Positions 16,271 through 25,209 of a DNA stretch of 64,000 nucleotides are shown piece by piece (the first letter of the stretch is position 1; each line of letters opens with the position of its first letter). The notes below the pieces were generated by a model. That model worked only from the letters and a program-made list of their open reading frames with translations, did no database searches and was not told where the DNA came from. This DNA comes from Methanofollis tationis (GTDB lineage Archaea > Halobacteriota > Methanomicrobia > Methanomicrobiales > Methanofollaceae), in NCBI RefSeq assembly GCF_013377755.1, contig NZ_JABXWR010000001.1, positions 1,065,104 to 1,129,103 on the forward strand, written 5' to 3'. Both the position numbers and the translations under genes were made by a program.

Positions 16271-16590
16271 GTCCGGCCGATTATGAGGGGTCCGGTGCCT
16301 TTACCTGCGTGACCGGCGATCGGTCGCATTCGCCCGGGCGGCGCACCGGGAAGTACCGCGACAGCGAAAAACTCCAACCACCGGTTGGAGAAACCGGCTG
16401 GAGCCACAATCTCATCATCATGTCGCGTCGCAAGGACCCGCCGGAGCGCTCCCTGATCGGCCGTGTCGAGGAGTTCCTGCGGGCGATGGGCGGGCTGTTC
16501 GCTTTCGTCGGCAGCCAGTTGCCCGGGGAGCTGAGGGGAGAACTCCCTGGCCCGGAGGAGATCTCGAGGCTGCTGGAGGGTGTGGGATGA
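16267..16590 (+). pseudogene. Remnant of a second YhcG/DUF1016 gene
   Basis: The open frame (GTGA overlap with the gene before) contains two pieces of YhcG-family protein out of context: SEKLQPPVGETGWSHNLIIM followed by SRRKDPPER, which matches the DUF1016 'SWSHNLIIMSRCKDPLER' block, and RVEEFLRAMGGLFAFVGSQ, which matches the start of the PDDEXK domain. The roughly 100 residues expected between them, and the catalytic ELK after them, are gone. It is best read as a decayed paralogue of the preceding nuclease, of a different subfamily. It could still be translated as a 107-residue protein. Confidence 0.6.
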
Positions 16591-16651
16591 TGGTTGAGCA
16601 GGTTGAGAGGGCAGGCAGATCAGGGGCGGCGATGTTTGAGGGGGTAATGGT

Positions 16652-17472
16652 GTGATATGGAAGAAACAGAAACTCGAATCCATCGCATCTGATGAACCGT
16701 ATTCGTTTGTTGGTGGTCCATCTGGCTCGAAACTTACGACACGTGACTACATCGATACAGGCATTCCCGTGATTCGAGGCTCCTATTTGAACAGCGGGAG
16801 ATTCCTGGATATGTCCGATTTTGTGGCTTTGTAGAATCGGGCATGAGTCTGGGAGGGCGACTCAAGCATACCCCATGAAATGTTTTTCATGGTAAATCCT
16901 ATTCTGGCGTGCTTGAACCGGGGGACTACGCCCCCGGACCCCCGCGCAGGATAGGTGGGGATATGGCCCCCCGCACGTCCTGTTCGCTCTTCCCGGGGCC
17001 CGTCCGCTCCAACGGGGTGAAACCTCCGGCGGCAGTATGGGGAAGGCGGGGGATCCGCGCTCTCTCCCTGCGATTACAGGAGATACGTCAAACTCGGTGT
17101 GTGGGATTCTACAAAGACGATTTTGTTTATTTCTCGGCATCAAAGGTCCGAAAGGCTCTATCGAGCAATCTGGCGAAGCCAGGAGATCTTGTATTTACCC
17201 AACGCGGCACTCTTGGTCAGGTGGCCTTGATCCCCAACAACATCCTCAAGGCGGAGAAGCTTCGCGTCGATCACTGGCGCGACAAGGAAGCCACCCGCGA
17301 CGCCGTTCGACTTGTCATCCGCGATTTCCTCTGGAGCGAATCCACCGGCCTGCCGGTGAATCACTACACCGAAGACGACGTGAAGGCCAGGGCTGAGGAT
17401 GTGTATCGTCATGTCTACCGCGCCTATCCAACGCTCCCGTCGCCGTTCTACGAAAAGAGCGCATCGGTATAA
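16652..17472 (+). pseudogene. hsdS: Broken hsdS specificity gene fused to the 3' end of hsdR
   Basis: Three parts. 16652-16834: the start of a type I specificity subunit (KLESIASDEPYSFVGGPSGS, then TGIPVIRGSYLNSGRFLDMS), stopped by TAG inside an insertion. 16825-17118: MITE-like insertion. 17119-17238: the HsdS frame resumes (DFVYFSASKVRKALSSNLAK, PGDLVFTQRGTLGQVALIP), then abruptly becomes the C-terminus of an HsdR helicase-nuclease subunit (KLRVDHWRDKEATRDAVRLV, IRDFLWSESTGLPV, YPTLPSPFYE). So a deletion removed most of hsdS and nearly all of hsdR. The locus cannot restrict DNA. Confidence 0.85.
16825..17118. mobile_element. 294-bp MITE-like insertion in hsdS
   Basis: Ends are near-perfect 14-bp inverted repeats: GGCTTTGTAGAATC on the left (16825-16838) and the reverse complement of GTCTTTGTAGAATC on the right (17105-17118), one mismatch. 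It is flanked by an 8-bp direct repeat GATTTTGT (16817-16824 and 17119-17126), as left by transposition. No transposase fits in 294 bp, so it is non-autonomous and would need a partner IS elsewhere. Joining the flanks restores the HsdS frame (MSDFVYFSASK). Confidence 0.85.
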
Positions 17473-17671
17473 TGCAACGGACGCGGGAAAGCCGCACCGG
17501 AGGAATCGGAAAGGGACGCCATCACCAGGGACTGGAGCGGCAATGCCTATAATCTGACACCTATCGGCCTCGCCGTAAGAGAGTCTCGATGCCTGACAGA
17601 AAACGGCGTTTCGTCCTCCAGAGCCCCAGACGGATTCCTCAAAAGAGAAAGGGGGGAACCTTCTCTCCCTT

Positions 17672-19687
17672 TCAATCGACCCGGATATACTCGTACTTGA
17701 TCTCCCAGTACGAGGCGCTCAGCCCCTTATAGACCGTGAGCCCCACGTCGTAGGTGCCGTTCTCGGTGTAGACGTGGACCGGGTGCTGTTCTTCGGAGGT
17801 GCCGTTGTCGCCGAACTCCCACGCCCATGCGGTGATGTTCTTCACCGTGCTCAGATCGGTGAACTGGACGGCCAGAGGCGCGGCCCCGCTGGTGACGTCC
17901 GCCTCGAAGTCGGCGCTTTCCTCCTCCTCTTCCTCAAGAACGGCGATATAGTCAGGTTTTGTCACGGTGTAGGTGGCATTGGCCTCGTCGGTGACCGTGA
18001 GGCTGACCGTGTAGAGACCGGGCGTCCCGTAGGTGTAGACCGGGTGCTGCTCCTGTGAGGTGCCGCCGTCGCCGAGCTCCCACGCCCATGCAACGATCTT
18101 CTCGACGGTGCTCGTGTCGGTGAACCCGACGGTGAGCGGGGCGTAGCCTTCGGTGGGCTCGGCGGTGAAGTTCGCCTCAGGCACGACCGGCGCCGTCACG
18201 GTGACGTATCCCTCTTTTACGGCCGTCCATGTGCGGCCCTCGTCATCGGTGACGGCAAGGGAGACGTTGAAGACGCCGGGCGTATGGTAGGTGAAGAGCG
18301 GGGCTTCAAGGGTGCACATATAGCCATTGCCGAAGTCCCACCACCAGGCGGTGATGTTCTCGATCGCGCTCGTGTCGGTGAACCCGACGGTGAGCGGAGC
18401 GGTGCCGGCGAGGACGTCCGCTTCAAAATCCGCCCCGGGCTCATCCGGCGGGAACAGGGGCAGATCGATGGCGTGGATGACGCCGTTCGAGCACTCGATA
18501 TCGGCGACGATCACCGTTGCATCGTTCACCATGAGGGTCTGGTTCGCCTCGTCCCAGGTGATCGCCACGGTCGGCCCGAGCAGCGTCTCGACCTCGTCCA
18601 GCGGGATCAGGTCAGCCGCCCGGTAGGTCTCCCCGGCGACATGGTAGAGGAGGATCCCGGTGAGCGCGACGGTGTCGTTGAGCATGGCATCGAGGAGATC
18701 AGGCGGAAGGGTCGCAATCGCCTCGTCCGTCGGTGCGAAGACGGTATAGGTGCCGGGGGCGTCGAGCGTCGCGTTGAGGCCGGTGAGATCGAGGGCGGTG
18801 ACGAGCATGGTAAAGTTGCCGTCCGTTGCGGCCGTTTCATAGATGCTCATACCGTCCACGACGGTGATATAGTCCTCCCGCACCAGGGTGTCATCCGCGC
18901 CGGCATCGTCAGTGACCGTGAGCGAGACCGTGTAGGTACCGGGCTCCTCATACGTGTAGACCGGGTTCTGCTCTTCAGAAGTGGCGTTGTCGACGCCGAA
19001 GTCCCACCACCAGGCGGTGATGTTCTCGATCCCGCTCGTGTCGGTGAACCCGACGGTGAGCGGGGCAGGCCCTTCGGTGACATCGGCGGTGAAGTCCACC
19101 CCGTCGTCGGCGAAGTCGACCGTCATGTCGATGACATATTTGCTATTGCCGACGATGTAGTCAAAGGGGTCGCCGGTCCAGTTGCCCGGCGCGTTCATGG
19201 GTGCATAGATGAGCCGGATCCACTCGCCGTCCGAGAGGGATTTGAAGGTGGGATTGTTGGTGATATACTGTCCTCCGATATCGTAGAACCACCAGATATG
19301 GACCTCGCCGTCATCGGCCGGGCCTATCTGGATGTCGTTAACGCGGTAGACCAGGAGGCCCCAGTTCGCCTCCCAGACGCCATAGGTGAAGGTGTCCAGG
19401 GCGGAAGCGGCGTCGAGCGCCCCTAACGGGGTGTTGCGGCTGACGTCGAGTGGTATTCCGGTGTTGAGCGGGACGAGGGCAAACCTCCCGTCTGGATCGA
19501 TCTCCACGGTGCCTTTCCAGATGACGGTCACCCCATCGGCTGCGGCCGCCATCGCTGCCGCGGTCTGGCCGTCCAGCGGCGCTGCACCGCCCATATACGC
19601 GGTCTCATCGGTGGGCTGCGCCCATGCAGGCGCGGCGACGAGCAGCAGGAGGAACAGAACCGCTCCTGCTGTGATTGTTCGATACAT
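17672..19687 (-). CDS. Secreted surface protein with PKD repeats and a fasciclin domain
   Basis: 671 residues: signal peptide (AVLFLLLLVAAPAWAQ); an N-terminal domain with a WKGTV...NTGIPLDVSRNTPLGALDA segment seen in methanogen surface proteins; PKD at about 195-277; a fasciclin (FAS1) domain at about 279-411 (TYTVFAPTDEAIATLP, GVIHAID); then three more PKD domains to the end, each with the GFTDTS...W.WDFG and YTYxxPGxYTVSLTV pattern. No C-terminal anchor is seen. Probably a cell-surface adhesion or matrix protein. GGTGAT just before ATG 19687 is the ribosome site. The PKD units are related enough that tandem duplication is likely. Confidence 0.88.
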   Translation of the reverse strand: MYRTITAGAVLFLLLLVAAPAWAQPTDETAYMGGAAPLDGQTAAAMAAAADGVTVIWKGTVEIDPDGRFALVPLNTGIPLDVSRNTPLGALDAASALDTFTYGVWEANWGLLVYRVNDIQIGPADDGEVHIWWFYDIGGQYITNNPTFKSLSDGEWIRLIYAPMNAPGNWTGDPFDYIVGNSKYVIDMTVDFADDGVDFTADVTEGPAPLTVGFTDTSGIENITAWWWDFGVDNATSEEQNPVYTYEEPGTYTVSLTVTDDAGADDTLVREDYITVVDGMSIYETAATDGNFTMLVTALDLTGLNATLDAPGTYTVFAPTDEAIATLPPDLLDAMLNDTVALTGILLYHVAGETYRAADLIPLDEVETLLGPTVAITWDEANQTLMVNDATVIVADIECSNGVIHAIDLPLFPPDEPGADFEADVLAGTAPLTVGFTDTSAIENITAWWWDFGNGYMCTLEAPLFTYHTPGVFNVSLAVTDDEGRTWTAVKEGYVTVTAPVVPEANFTAEPTEGYAPLTVGFTDTSTVEKIVAWAWELGDGGTSQEQHPVYTYGTPGLYTVSLTVTDEANATYTVTKPDYIAVLEEEEEESADFEADVTSGAAPLAVQFTDLSTVKNITAWAWEFGDNGTSEEQHPVHVYTENGTYDVGLTVYKGLSASYWEIKYEYIRVD

Positions 19688-20323
19688 TTTTTATCACCTT
19701 CCCATTTCTGGCTGAAATCACGGAAAGGCCGGTGCAGGCCTCGATTGTGTTGTCATCTCCGCATGAACGGTCCCAGAACGGGGCGTTCAGGCGGTTCGTT
19801 GAAGATTTTCTCCCCTGTTTCCACGGCAATCCCGGTGATCCCTGGCAGAACGATGACGATAAAATATAATAATATTTGCATAGTGAAAATTTCAAGAGAT
19901 TCGGGCAGAGATTAAGGACAATACAGGGCAAATACCGATCCAATAGGTTTTTTTCGCCCCTCGTTATCCGCCAAAAAAATTACATTTTTTCTGGAGGGGG
20001 ATGCGATCGCAGGGCCTGGCCCGGATCCGGTACTTCGCTCATTTTGACATCCGACATCGCGCGATGACTCAAAACGGCGTTAGCAGCACCCGAACACCGG
20101 GCTTCGCGTATCTTCGCGCCTTGGCGAGAGGCTCTCTCGGGGTGTTGAAAACGCACGCGAAGGACGCGAAAAGAGGCGACGGGAAGCCTATGGGTTGATC
20201 TCCTGATGGCTGTCTCAACCATTTTAGCGAAGTACCGTGATCGGAGAGAGGGCCACAACCCGGCCCTGATGCCGAAGAGTTATACGTCAGGGCCAGAACA
20301 CATAGAACCGGGAGGGCCCGGAG
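19688..20323. other. Long intergenic region
   Basis: 636 bases without a convincing gene. An AT-rich stretch (19860-19885, ATAAAATATAATAATATTTG) could hold the promoter of the leftward PKD gene with a long leader. 20080-20190 has GC-rich repeats of the TTCGCG/CGCGAA kind often seen between archaeal genes. A TATA-like TTATAC near 20279 and GGAGGG at 20311 belong to the transporter at 20324. Confidence 0.5.
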
Positions 20324-22113
20324 GTGGAGACCGAGATCGTCCTGATGTTCCTCGTCATCGCAACAGCCGTCGCCCTCTTCGTCACCGAACGGCTCAGGGT
20401 CGACCTGGTCGCCCTCATCGTCCTCCTCATGCTCTTCTGGTTCGGGCTGGTGACCCCGCAGGAGGCGATCGCGGGGTTCGCCAGCAACGCCGTGATCGCC
20501 GTCATCTCGGTGATGATCCTGGGCGGCGGGATCGAACGCACCGGGGTCACGAGCCACCTGAGCCGGTTCATCGTCGGCATTGCCGGAAAAAACGAAAAGC
20601 GGCTTCTTGTCATATTCTCCGCCGTCGTCGGCGGCCTCTCCGCCTTCATCCAGAACATCGGCTCCGTCGCCCTCTTCCACCCCTCACTGATGAGGATCGC
20701 AAAAACGACAGACATCCCGCCCTCCCGCCTCGTCATGCCGATGGGGTTTGCGGCGATCACCGGCGGCACCCTCACCATGATCGGTTCAGGGGCCCTGATC
20801 ATCTTAAACGACCTCCTGGTCTCCAGCGGCGAAGAGGCGTTCGGGTTCTTCGCGGTGACGCCGGTGGGTCTTCTCCTCCTCTGTACGGCAATCCTGTATT
20901 TCCTCCTGCTGGGCCCATACGTCCTCCCCGTCGGTCACCCTGAGGCTCACAGGCCCGGGAGCCAGGAGGATCTCGTGGACACCTGGAACCTCCCCACCGG
21001 GATGCACCACTACTACATCCCGGCCGCCAGCCCCCTTGACGGCAAGGAGAGAGAGGATGTGCGCCTGAAGGCCGATTACTCCCTCCACCTCCTCGCCATC
21101 ACCGAAAAAAAGACGTCTCCTATGCGCCGTGGCGGCACGCCACCCTGCATGCCGGGCAATACCTCACCCTCCTGGGCAGAGAGGAGGACGCAGAACGGTT
21201 CGCATCCGACTACTCGCTCCAGCGCAGCCTCTACCAGGAGCGCCTGTCCGCGGAGGTCGGGGGCGTGTATGCCGGTTTTGCAGAGATCGTGGTCAGACCG
21301 CACGCCCCGTTCACCGGCAGAACCCTGCGGGAGATCGCATTCAGAAAGACCTACGGCGTCGAGCCCATCATGTTCTCCTCAGGAGGTTCCGAGATGCGCA
21401 TGGGGTTCGTCGACACCCCACTCTCGGCCGGCGACGTCATCGTGGTCTTCGGGCCGTGGAACAACATCCACGCCCTGGCCACCGACCCGAACTTCGTCCT
21501 CTCGACCCGGGTCGAGGAGCCCGCGGTGCGAAGGGAGAAGGCGCCCGTCGCCCTCCTCTGCTTTGCCGGGGGGATCGCCCTCACCCTGACCGGGATCCCG
21601 ATCTCCATGGGCCTCCTCACCGGGGCGCTCGTCATGATCCTGGCCCGCGTGCTCAGCATCGACGAAGCCTACCGCTCGATCGACTGGAAGACGATCTTCC
21701 TGCTCGCAGGCCTCATCCCGCTCGGGACGGCGATGATCAACACCGGGACGGCGGCCCTGATCGCCGGCACCGTGCTCCCGCTCATCGGGGACGCCCACCC
21801 CATTCTGCTCTTCATCGGGATCGGCGCACTCACGACCCTGTTCACCCTGATCATGTCCAACCTCGGGGCGGTGGTCATCCTGGTCCCGATCGCTCTTCTC
21901 ATCGGCGCCGAAACCGGGATCGACCCCCGCGGTCTCGCCCTGCTCGTCGGGCTCTGCGCCTCCAACTCATTTCTCCTGCCGACGCACCAGGTGAACGCCT
22001 TTTTGATGTCATCGGGCGGCTACCACACGCGCGATTATCTCAAGGCGGGCAGCATCCTGACCGTCCTGTTTCTCATCATCGTCTCGGGATGGATTTATAT
22101 GGTCTTTGTATGA
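20324..22113 (+). CDS. SLC13-type transporter with two RCK/TrkA-C domains, frameshifted
   Basis: The first frame (20324-21109) codes five or six membrane segments (SLC13/CitMHS start, FASNAVIAVISVMILGGGIE, AFIQNIGSVALF) and the start of an RCK-C domain. At a run of seven A (21105-21111) the coding frame moves by -1; the second frame (21106-22113) gives the rest of RCK-C 1 (WRHATLHAGQYLTLLG), RCK-C 2 (YAGFAEIVVRPHAPF) and the remaining membrane half (MINTGTAALIAGTVLP, CASNSFLLPTHQVNAFL). The two parts join to one ordinary transporter of about 596 residues. The run reads A AAA AAG in the first frame, a classical -1 slippery site, so this is either programmed or a one-base insertion or error. 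GTG start has GGAGGG 7 bases upstream. Confidence 0.75.
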
Positions 22114-22150
22114 TCCTCTCGTCCAAGAGAAGAGGGGAGTGGATGAGAGA

Positions 22151-23515
22151 ATGGTAATCCAGCAGTTTTTCATACCGGGCATCGCGCACAGCTCGTACCT
22201 GATCGGCGCCTCGGGGACCTGCGCCATCATCGATCCCGCACGGGACGTCGACCGCTACCTCGAGGCCGCAAAAGACCTCGGGCTTATGATCACGCATATC
22301 CTTGAGACGCACCTCCACGCCGATTTCGTCTCCGGCCACATGGACCTGGCAGAGAAGACCGGCGCCCGGATCTATGCGCCGGGGTCGGGTTCCTGCGAGT
22401 TCGAGCACGAGCCGGTGGGCGACGGCACGCAGTTCTCGGTCGGCGGGATCAGGTTCGATGTCCTGGATACGCCCGGGCACACCCCGGACGGCGTCACCTA
22501 CGTGGCCACCGACCTCTCCCGGGGCGAAGAGCCCTTCGCCGTCTTCCCCGGCGACACGCTCTTTGTCGGCGACGTGGGGAGGCCCGACCTGTTTCCCGGA
22601 CAGGCCCGGGACCTTGCGGCGCACCTCCATGAAAGCCTGCACACGAAGGTCCTCACGCTGCCCGACCACTGCATGCTCTTTCCCGCGCATGGCGCCGGGT
22701 CGCTCTGCGGCCGGGCGATGGGCTCGATGCGCTCCTCCACCATCGGCTACGAGCGGCGGTTCAACGAGGCGCTGCGGATCGCCGATAGGGAGGAGTTCAT
22801 CCGCTCGCTCACCGAGGGGATGCCGCCGGCGCCGGACCATTTCGCCCGGTGCAGCGAGATCAACCGCCGCGGCCCGGCTCTGGTCCGCACCCTCCCGGCG
22901 ACGAGACCGATGAAACCAGCCGAGTTTCGGGAGCGGGCTGCACGGGAGGACACGATCGTCCTTTCGGTCAATGACTATGCCAGCTTCGGGGGGCAGCACG
23001 TCCCGGGGAGTTACCACATCGACCTCGGCGGGAACTTCTCCACCTTTGCCGGCTGGGTGCTCCCGCCGGAGAGCGAGATCCTGCTCGTCGCCGACAGCCC
23101 GGCACAGGCGGAGGCGGCGGTGGTGATGCTCCGCCGCGTCGGGCTCGACCTGACCGTCGGCTATCTCGAGGGCGGGACGCACGCATGGGCGATGGCGGGC
23201 TATCCCACCGGCCATGTCCCCCAGGTCTCGCCGGCCGAGGTGCACGGGATGGTCGCCGAGGGCGGGGCGGTGCTGGTGGACGTGCGCACCACCGAGGAGT
23301 ACGAGGAGGACCATGTGGCCGGTGCGGTCAATATCATGGTGACGGACCTGAGGGAACGCGCCGCCGGGCTCGATCCGGCGCGGCCGGTCGTCGTGATGTG
23401 CAGCACCGGGCACCGGTCGAGCCTGGGGTGCAGCATCCTCAAGCAGAAGGGATTTGCCAGCGTCTACAATGCCGCAGGCGGGATCACCGCCTACCGTGCG
23501 GCAGGATATACCTGA
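22151..23515 (+). CDS. ETHE1-like metallo-beta-lactamase fused to two rhodanese domains
   Basis: 454 residues. MBL domain with ETHLHADFVSG (about residue 53), GHTPDG and GDTLFVGDVGRPDL, as in persulfide dioxygenases. Then a rhodanese domain without its cysteine (ILLVADSPAQ) and an active-type rhodanese with CSTGHRSS (Cys near residue 417). Related bacterial proteins handle sulfane sulfur or persulfides. In an anaerobe an oxygen-using reaction is unlikely, so hydrolytic or sulfur-transfer chemistry is possible. ATG 22151 is chosen because the upstream ATGs lack homology. It heads a probable operon with two YeeE/YedE proteins, which fits sulfur uptake and handling. Confidence 0.85.
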   Translation: MVIQQFFIPGIAHSSYLIGASGTCAIIDPARDVDRYLEAAKDLGLMITHILETHLHADFVSGHMDLAEKTGARIYAPGSGSCEFEHEPVGDGTQFSVGGIRFDVLDTPGHTPDGVTYVATDLSRGEEPFAVFPGDTLFVGDVGRPDLFPGQARDLAAHLHESLHTKVLTLPDHCMLFPAHGAGSLCGRAMGSMRSSTIGYERRFNEALRIADREEFIRSLTEGMPPAPDHFARCSEINRRGPALVRTLPATRPMKPAEFRERAAREDTIVLSVNDYASFGGQHVPGSYHIDLGGNFSTFAGWVLPPESEILLVADSPAQAEAAVVMLRRVGLDLTVGYLEGGTHAWAMAGYPTGHVPQVSPAEVHGMVAEGGAVLVDVRTTEEYEEDHVAGAVNIMVTDLRERAAGLDPARPVVVMCSTGHRSSLGCSILKQKGFASVYNAAGGITAYRAAGYT

Positions 23516-23525
23516 GGAGGCGGGG

Positions 23526-24026
23526 ATGGACTGGACACCGTATATCGCCGGCGCCGGGATCGGCGTGCTCTCCTGGCTCGCGTTCCTCCTCTCAGACCGT
23601 CCCCTCGGGTGCTCGACGGCCTATGCCAGGACGAGCGGGATGATCGAGCGGGCCGTCCGCGGGAAGGTGGTGCTGGACCGGGCCTATTACAAACAGTTTG
23701 CCCCGCGGATCGACTGGGAGTGGATGCTCGTGCTCGGGGTGGTGATCGGCGCCGGTGCGACGGCCCTCCTGACGGGAGCGTTCGCCCTCGTCTGGGTCCC
23801 GCCGACATTCGAAGCGGCGTTCGGGCCGTCCGTTCCCCTCAGGCTCGCCGTCGCCCTCGCCGGCGGCGTGCTGATGGGGATCGGGTCGCGGTGGGCCGGC
23901 GGGTGTACGAGCGGGCACGGGATCTCGGGCACCCTCCAGCTGGCACTCTCGAGCTGGGTGGCGGTCTTCGTCTTCTTCGCAAGCGGGATCCTCTTTGCCT
24001 TCCTGCTCTACGGGGTGAGGCCATGA
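23526..24026 (+). CDS. YeeE/YedE-family sulfur transport protein, first half
   Basis: 166 residues with four hydrophobic segments. It has the family signatures DRPLGCSTAYART and GGCTSGHGISG, whose cysteines line the thiosulfate path in TsuA. Many archaea split YeeE into two proteins, this being the N-terminal half. AGGAGG lies 6-7 bases before ATG 23526. It follows the rhodanese gene by 10 bases and overlaps the next gene as ATGA. Likely imports thiosulfate or another sulfur species. Confidence 0.85.
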   Translation: MDWTPYIAGAGIGVLSWLAFLLSDRPLGCSTAYARTSGMIERAVRGKVVLDRAYYKQFAPRIDWEWMLVLGVVIGAGATALLTGAFALVWVPPTFEAAFGPSVPLRLAVALAGGVLMGIGSRWAGGCTSGHGISGTLQLALSSWVAVFVFFASGILFAFLLYGVRP

Positions 24027-24589
24027 ACGAGGCCCTGCAGCGCCTGCGCGGGAATGCGCCGGCGCAGCTCGTCCTCGGGCTGGCGATCGGGGTCGGCTTC
24101 GGCGCCTGCCTCCAGATCGCCGGGGTGACGCGTTACGACGTGATCCTCGGGCAGCTCCTGCTCACCGATTTCACGGTGGTGAAGGTGATGCTCACCGCCG
24201 TGGCCGTCGGGACGGTCGGGGTCTACCTGATGCGGGGGGCCGGGCTTGCCGATCTCCATATCAAACCGGGCTCGGTCGGGGCGACGGTGGTCGGCGGGGT
24301 GATCTTCGGCGCCGGGTTCGCGGTGCTGGGCTACTGCCCGGGAACAGTGGCCGGCGCCGTGGGGTCGGGCGCCCTCGACGCCCTGGTCGGCGGGGTGACC
24401 GGGATCCTCATCGGGGCCGGGATCTTCGCGGCGCTCTACCCGCGGCTGGAGGCGTCGGTGCTCAGGGTGGGGGCGCTGCCGACGGCGACGATCCCGGATC
24501 TCCTGCGGGTCAGCCCGTGGGCGGTGGTGGTGCCGCTGGTGCTGGCGATCGCTGTTGTTCTGTACGGGATTGAACTGGCCGGGCTCTGA
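24023..24589 (+). CDS. YeeE/YedE-family (DUF6691) sulfur transport protein, second half
   Basis: 188 residues, five or six hydrophobic segments. Shows GVGFGACLQIAGVTRYDVI and the conserved cysteine motif FAVLGYCPGTVAGAVGSG. It pairs with the preceding protein to make a full-length transporter. ATG lies within the ATGA overlap with the upstream gene, so translation is coupled. Last gene of the rhodanese-YeeE operon. Confidence 0.85.
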   Translation: MNEALQRLRGNAPAQLVLGLAIGVGFGACLQIAGVTRYDVILGQLLLTDFTVVKVMLTAVAVGTVGVYLMRGAGLADLHIKPGSVGATVVGGVIFGAGFAVLGYCPGTVAGAVGSGALDALVGGVTGILIGAGIFAALYPRLEASVLRVGALPTATIPDLLRVSPWAVVVPLVLAIAVVLYGIELAGL

Positions 24590-24699
24590 GCGGGGCCCCG
24601 GATTCGACTTTTTTCGACCGGCGGAGATAAAGGGGTAGACCTAAAACAGGCATTGACGCGGTATTATTCACAGTTTCTCAAAACAACGATAAAACCAGG

Positions 24700-24771
24700 T
24701 GGGCCCGGAGGGATTCGAACCCACGGCCACCCGGTTATGAGCCGGGCGCTCCACCACTAAGCTACGGGCCC
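24700..24771 (-). tRNA. tRNA with CAU anticodon (tRNA-Met or tRNA-Ile2)
   Basis: 72 nt cloverleaf: acceptor GGGCCCG pairs with CGGGCCC plus discriminator A; anticodon stem CCCGG/CCGGG with loop CTCATAA; T arm GTGGG-TTCGAAT-CCC. No intron and no encoded CCA. The anticodon CAU is carried by elongator Met and by Ile2 (agmatidine-modified) in archaea. The GGGCCC acceptor favours Ile2 but this is not decisive. It is not initiator (no three-G anticodon stem). A TATA-like element lies at about 24802-24809. Confidence 0.88.
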
Positions 24772-24879
24772 TGAAGGATGCATATAATCATTGCACCTCT
24801 TCATAAATACGTTTGGTGGACCCGGTCTCCATTCAGGCTCCGGCATGCCGCCAGGGGACGATCGCCGATCCCGGCAGCA

Positions 24880-25098
24880 TCATGCAGACAACCGACCGCC
24901 CTCCCGGGATCGGCCGGCCTTCCGACCGACCGGGCGGGCGAACAGGGCGAAGAGGATGGCCGGAACAACGAGGAACCCCAGCACGACGGCGGCCGCGCCG
25001 AGGGGGAGGGCGACCGCACTGACGGCCATGCCGATAACGTATCGGCGGATATGGCCCAGGACGACAGAGGCGATGAGGCCGGAGATGATCGTCAGCAT
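24880..25098 (-). CDS. Small two-helix membrane protein
   Basis: 72 residues: a hydrophobic segment (ISGLIASVVLGHIRRYVIGM), a second (VALPLGAAAVVLGFLVVPAI...FALFA) and a basic tail (RPVGRKAGRSREGGR). A clear TATA box, CTATAAATATC on the minus strand (25119-25129), lies 25 bases before ATG 25098, giving a leaderless mRNA and good support that the gene is real. Function unknown. Confidence 0.6.
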   Translation of the reverse strand: MLTIISGLIASVVLGHIRRYVIGMAVSAVALPLGAAAVVLGFLVVPAILFALFARPVGRKAGRSREGGRLSA

Positions 25099-25118
25099 GC
25101 CGAAGGCTCATCCCCCGG

Positions 25119-25129
25119 ATATTTATAGC
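25119..25129 (-). promoter_or_regulatory. TATA box of the small membrane protein gene
   Basis: CTATAAATATC on the minus strand, about 25 bases before ATG 25098. Confidence 0.55.
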
Positions 25130-25209
25130 CACGCCCCCTCCGGCGCCGCGGGGAAGAGGTGTTATCCGGATAGCGGACAGATTTCTTACTCACAAATCCG
25201 GGGAACACT

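Noticed and set aside
16909-17118. Start of a 187-residue frame in the hsdS region
   Set aside because: The first 70 codons are inside the MITE-like insertion; only the part after 17118 is real (HsdS/HsdR remnants).
21110-21589. Extension of the transporter's first frame for another 160 codons
   Set aside because: After the A-run the residues become serine/arginine/proline-rich without hydrophobic segments, whereas the -1 frame continues the transporter.
24700-24771. Initiator tRNA-Met
   Set aside because: The anticodon stem lacks the three consecutive G-C pairs of initiators; elongator Met or Ile2 fits better.
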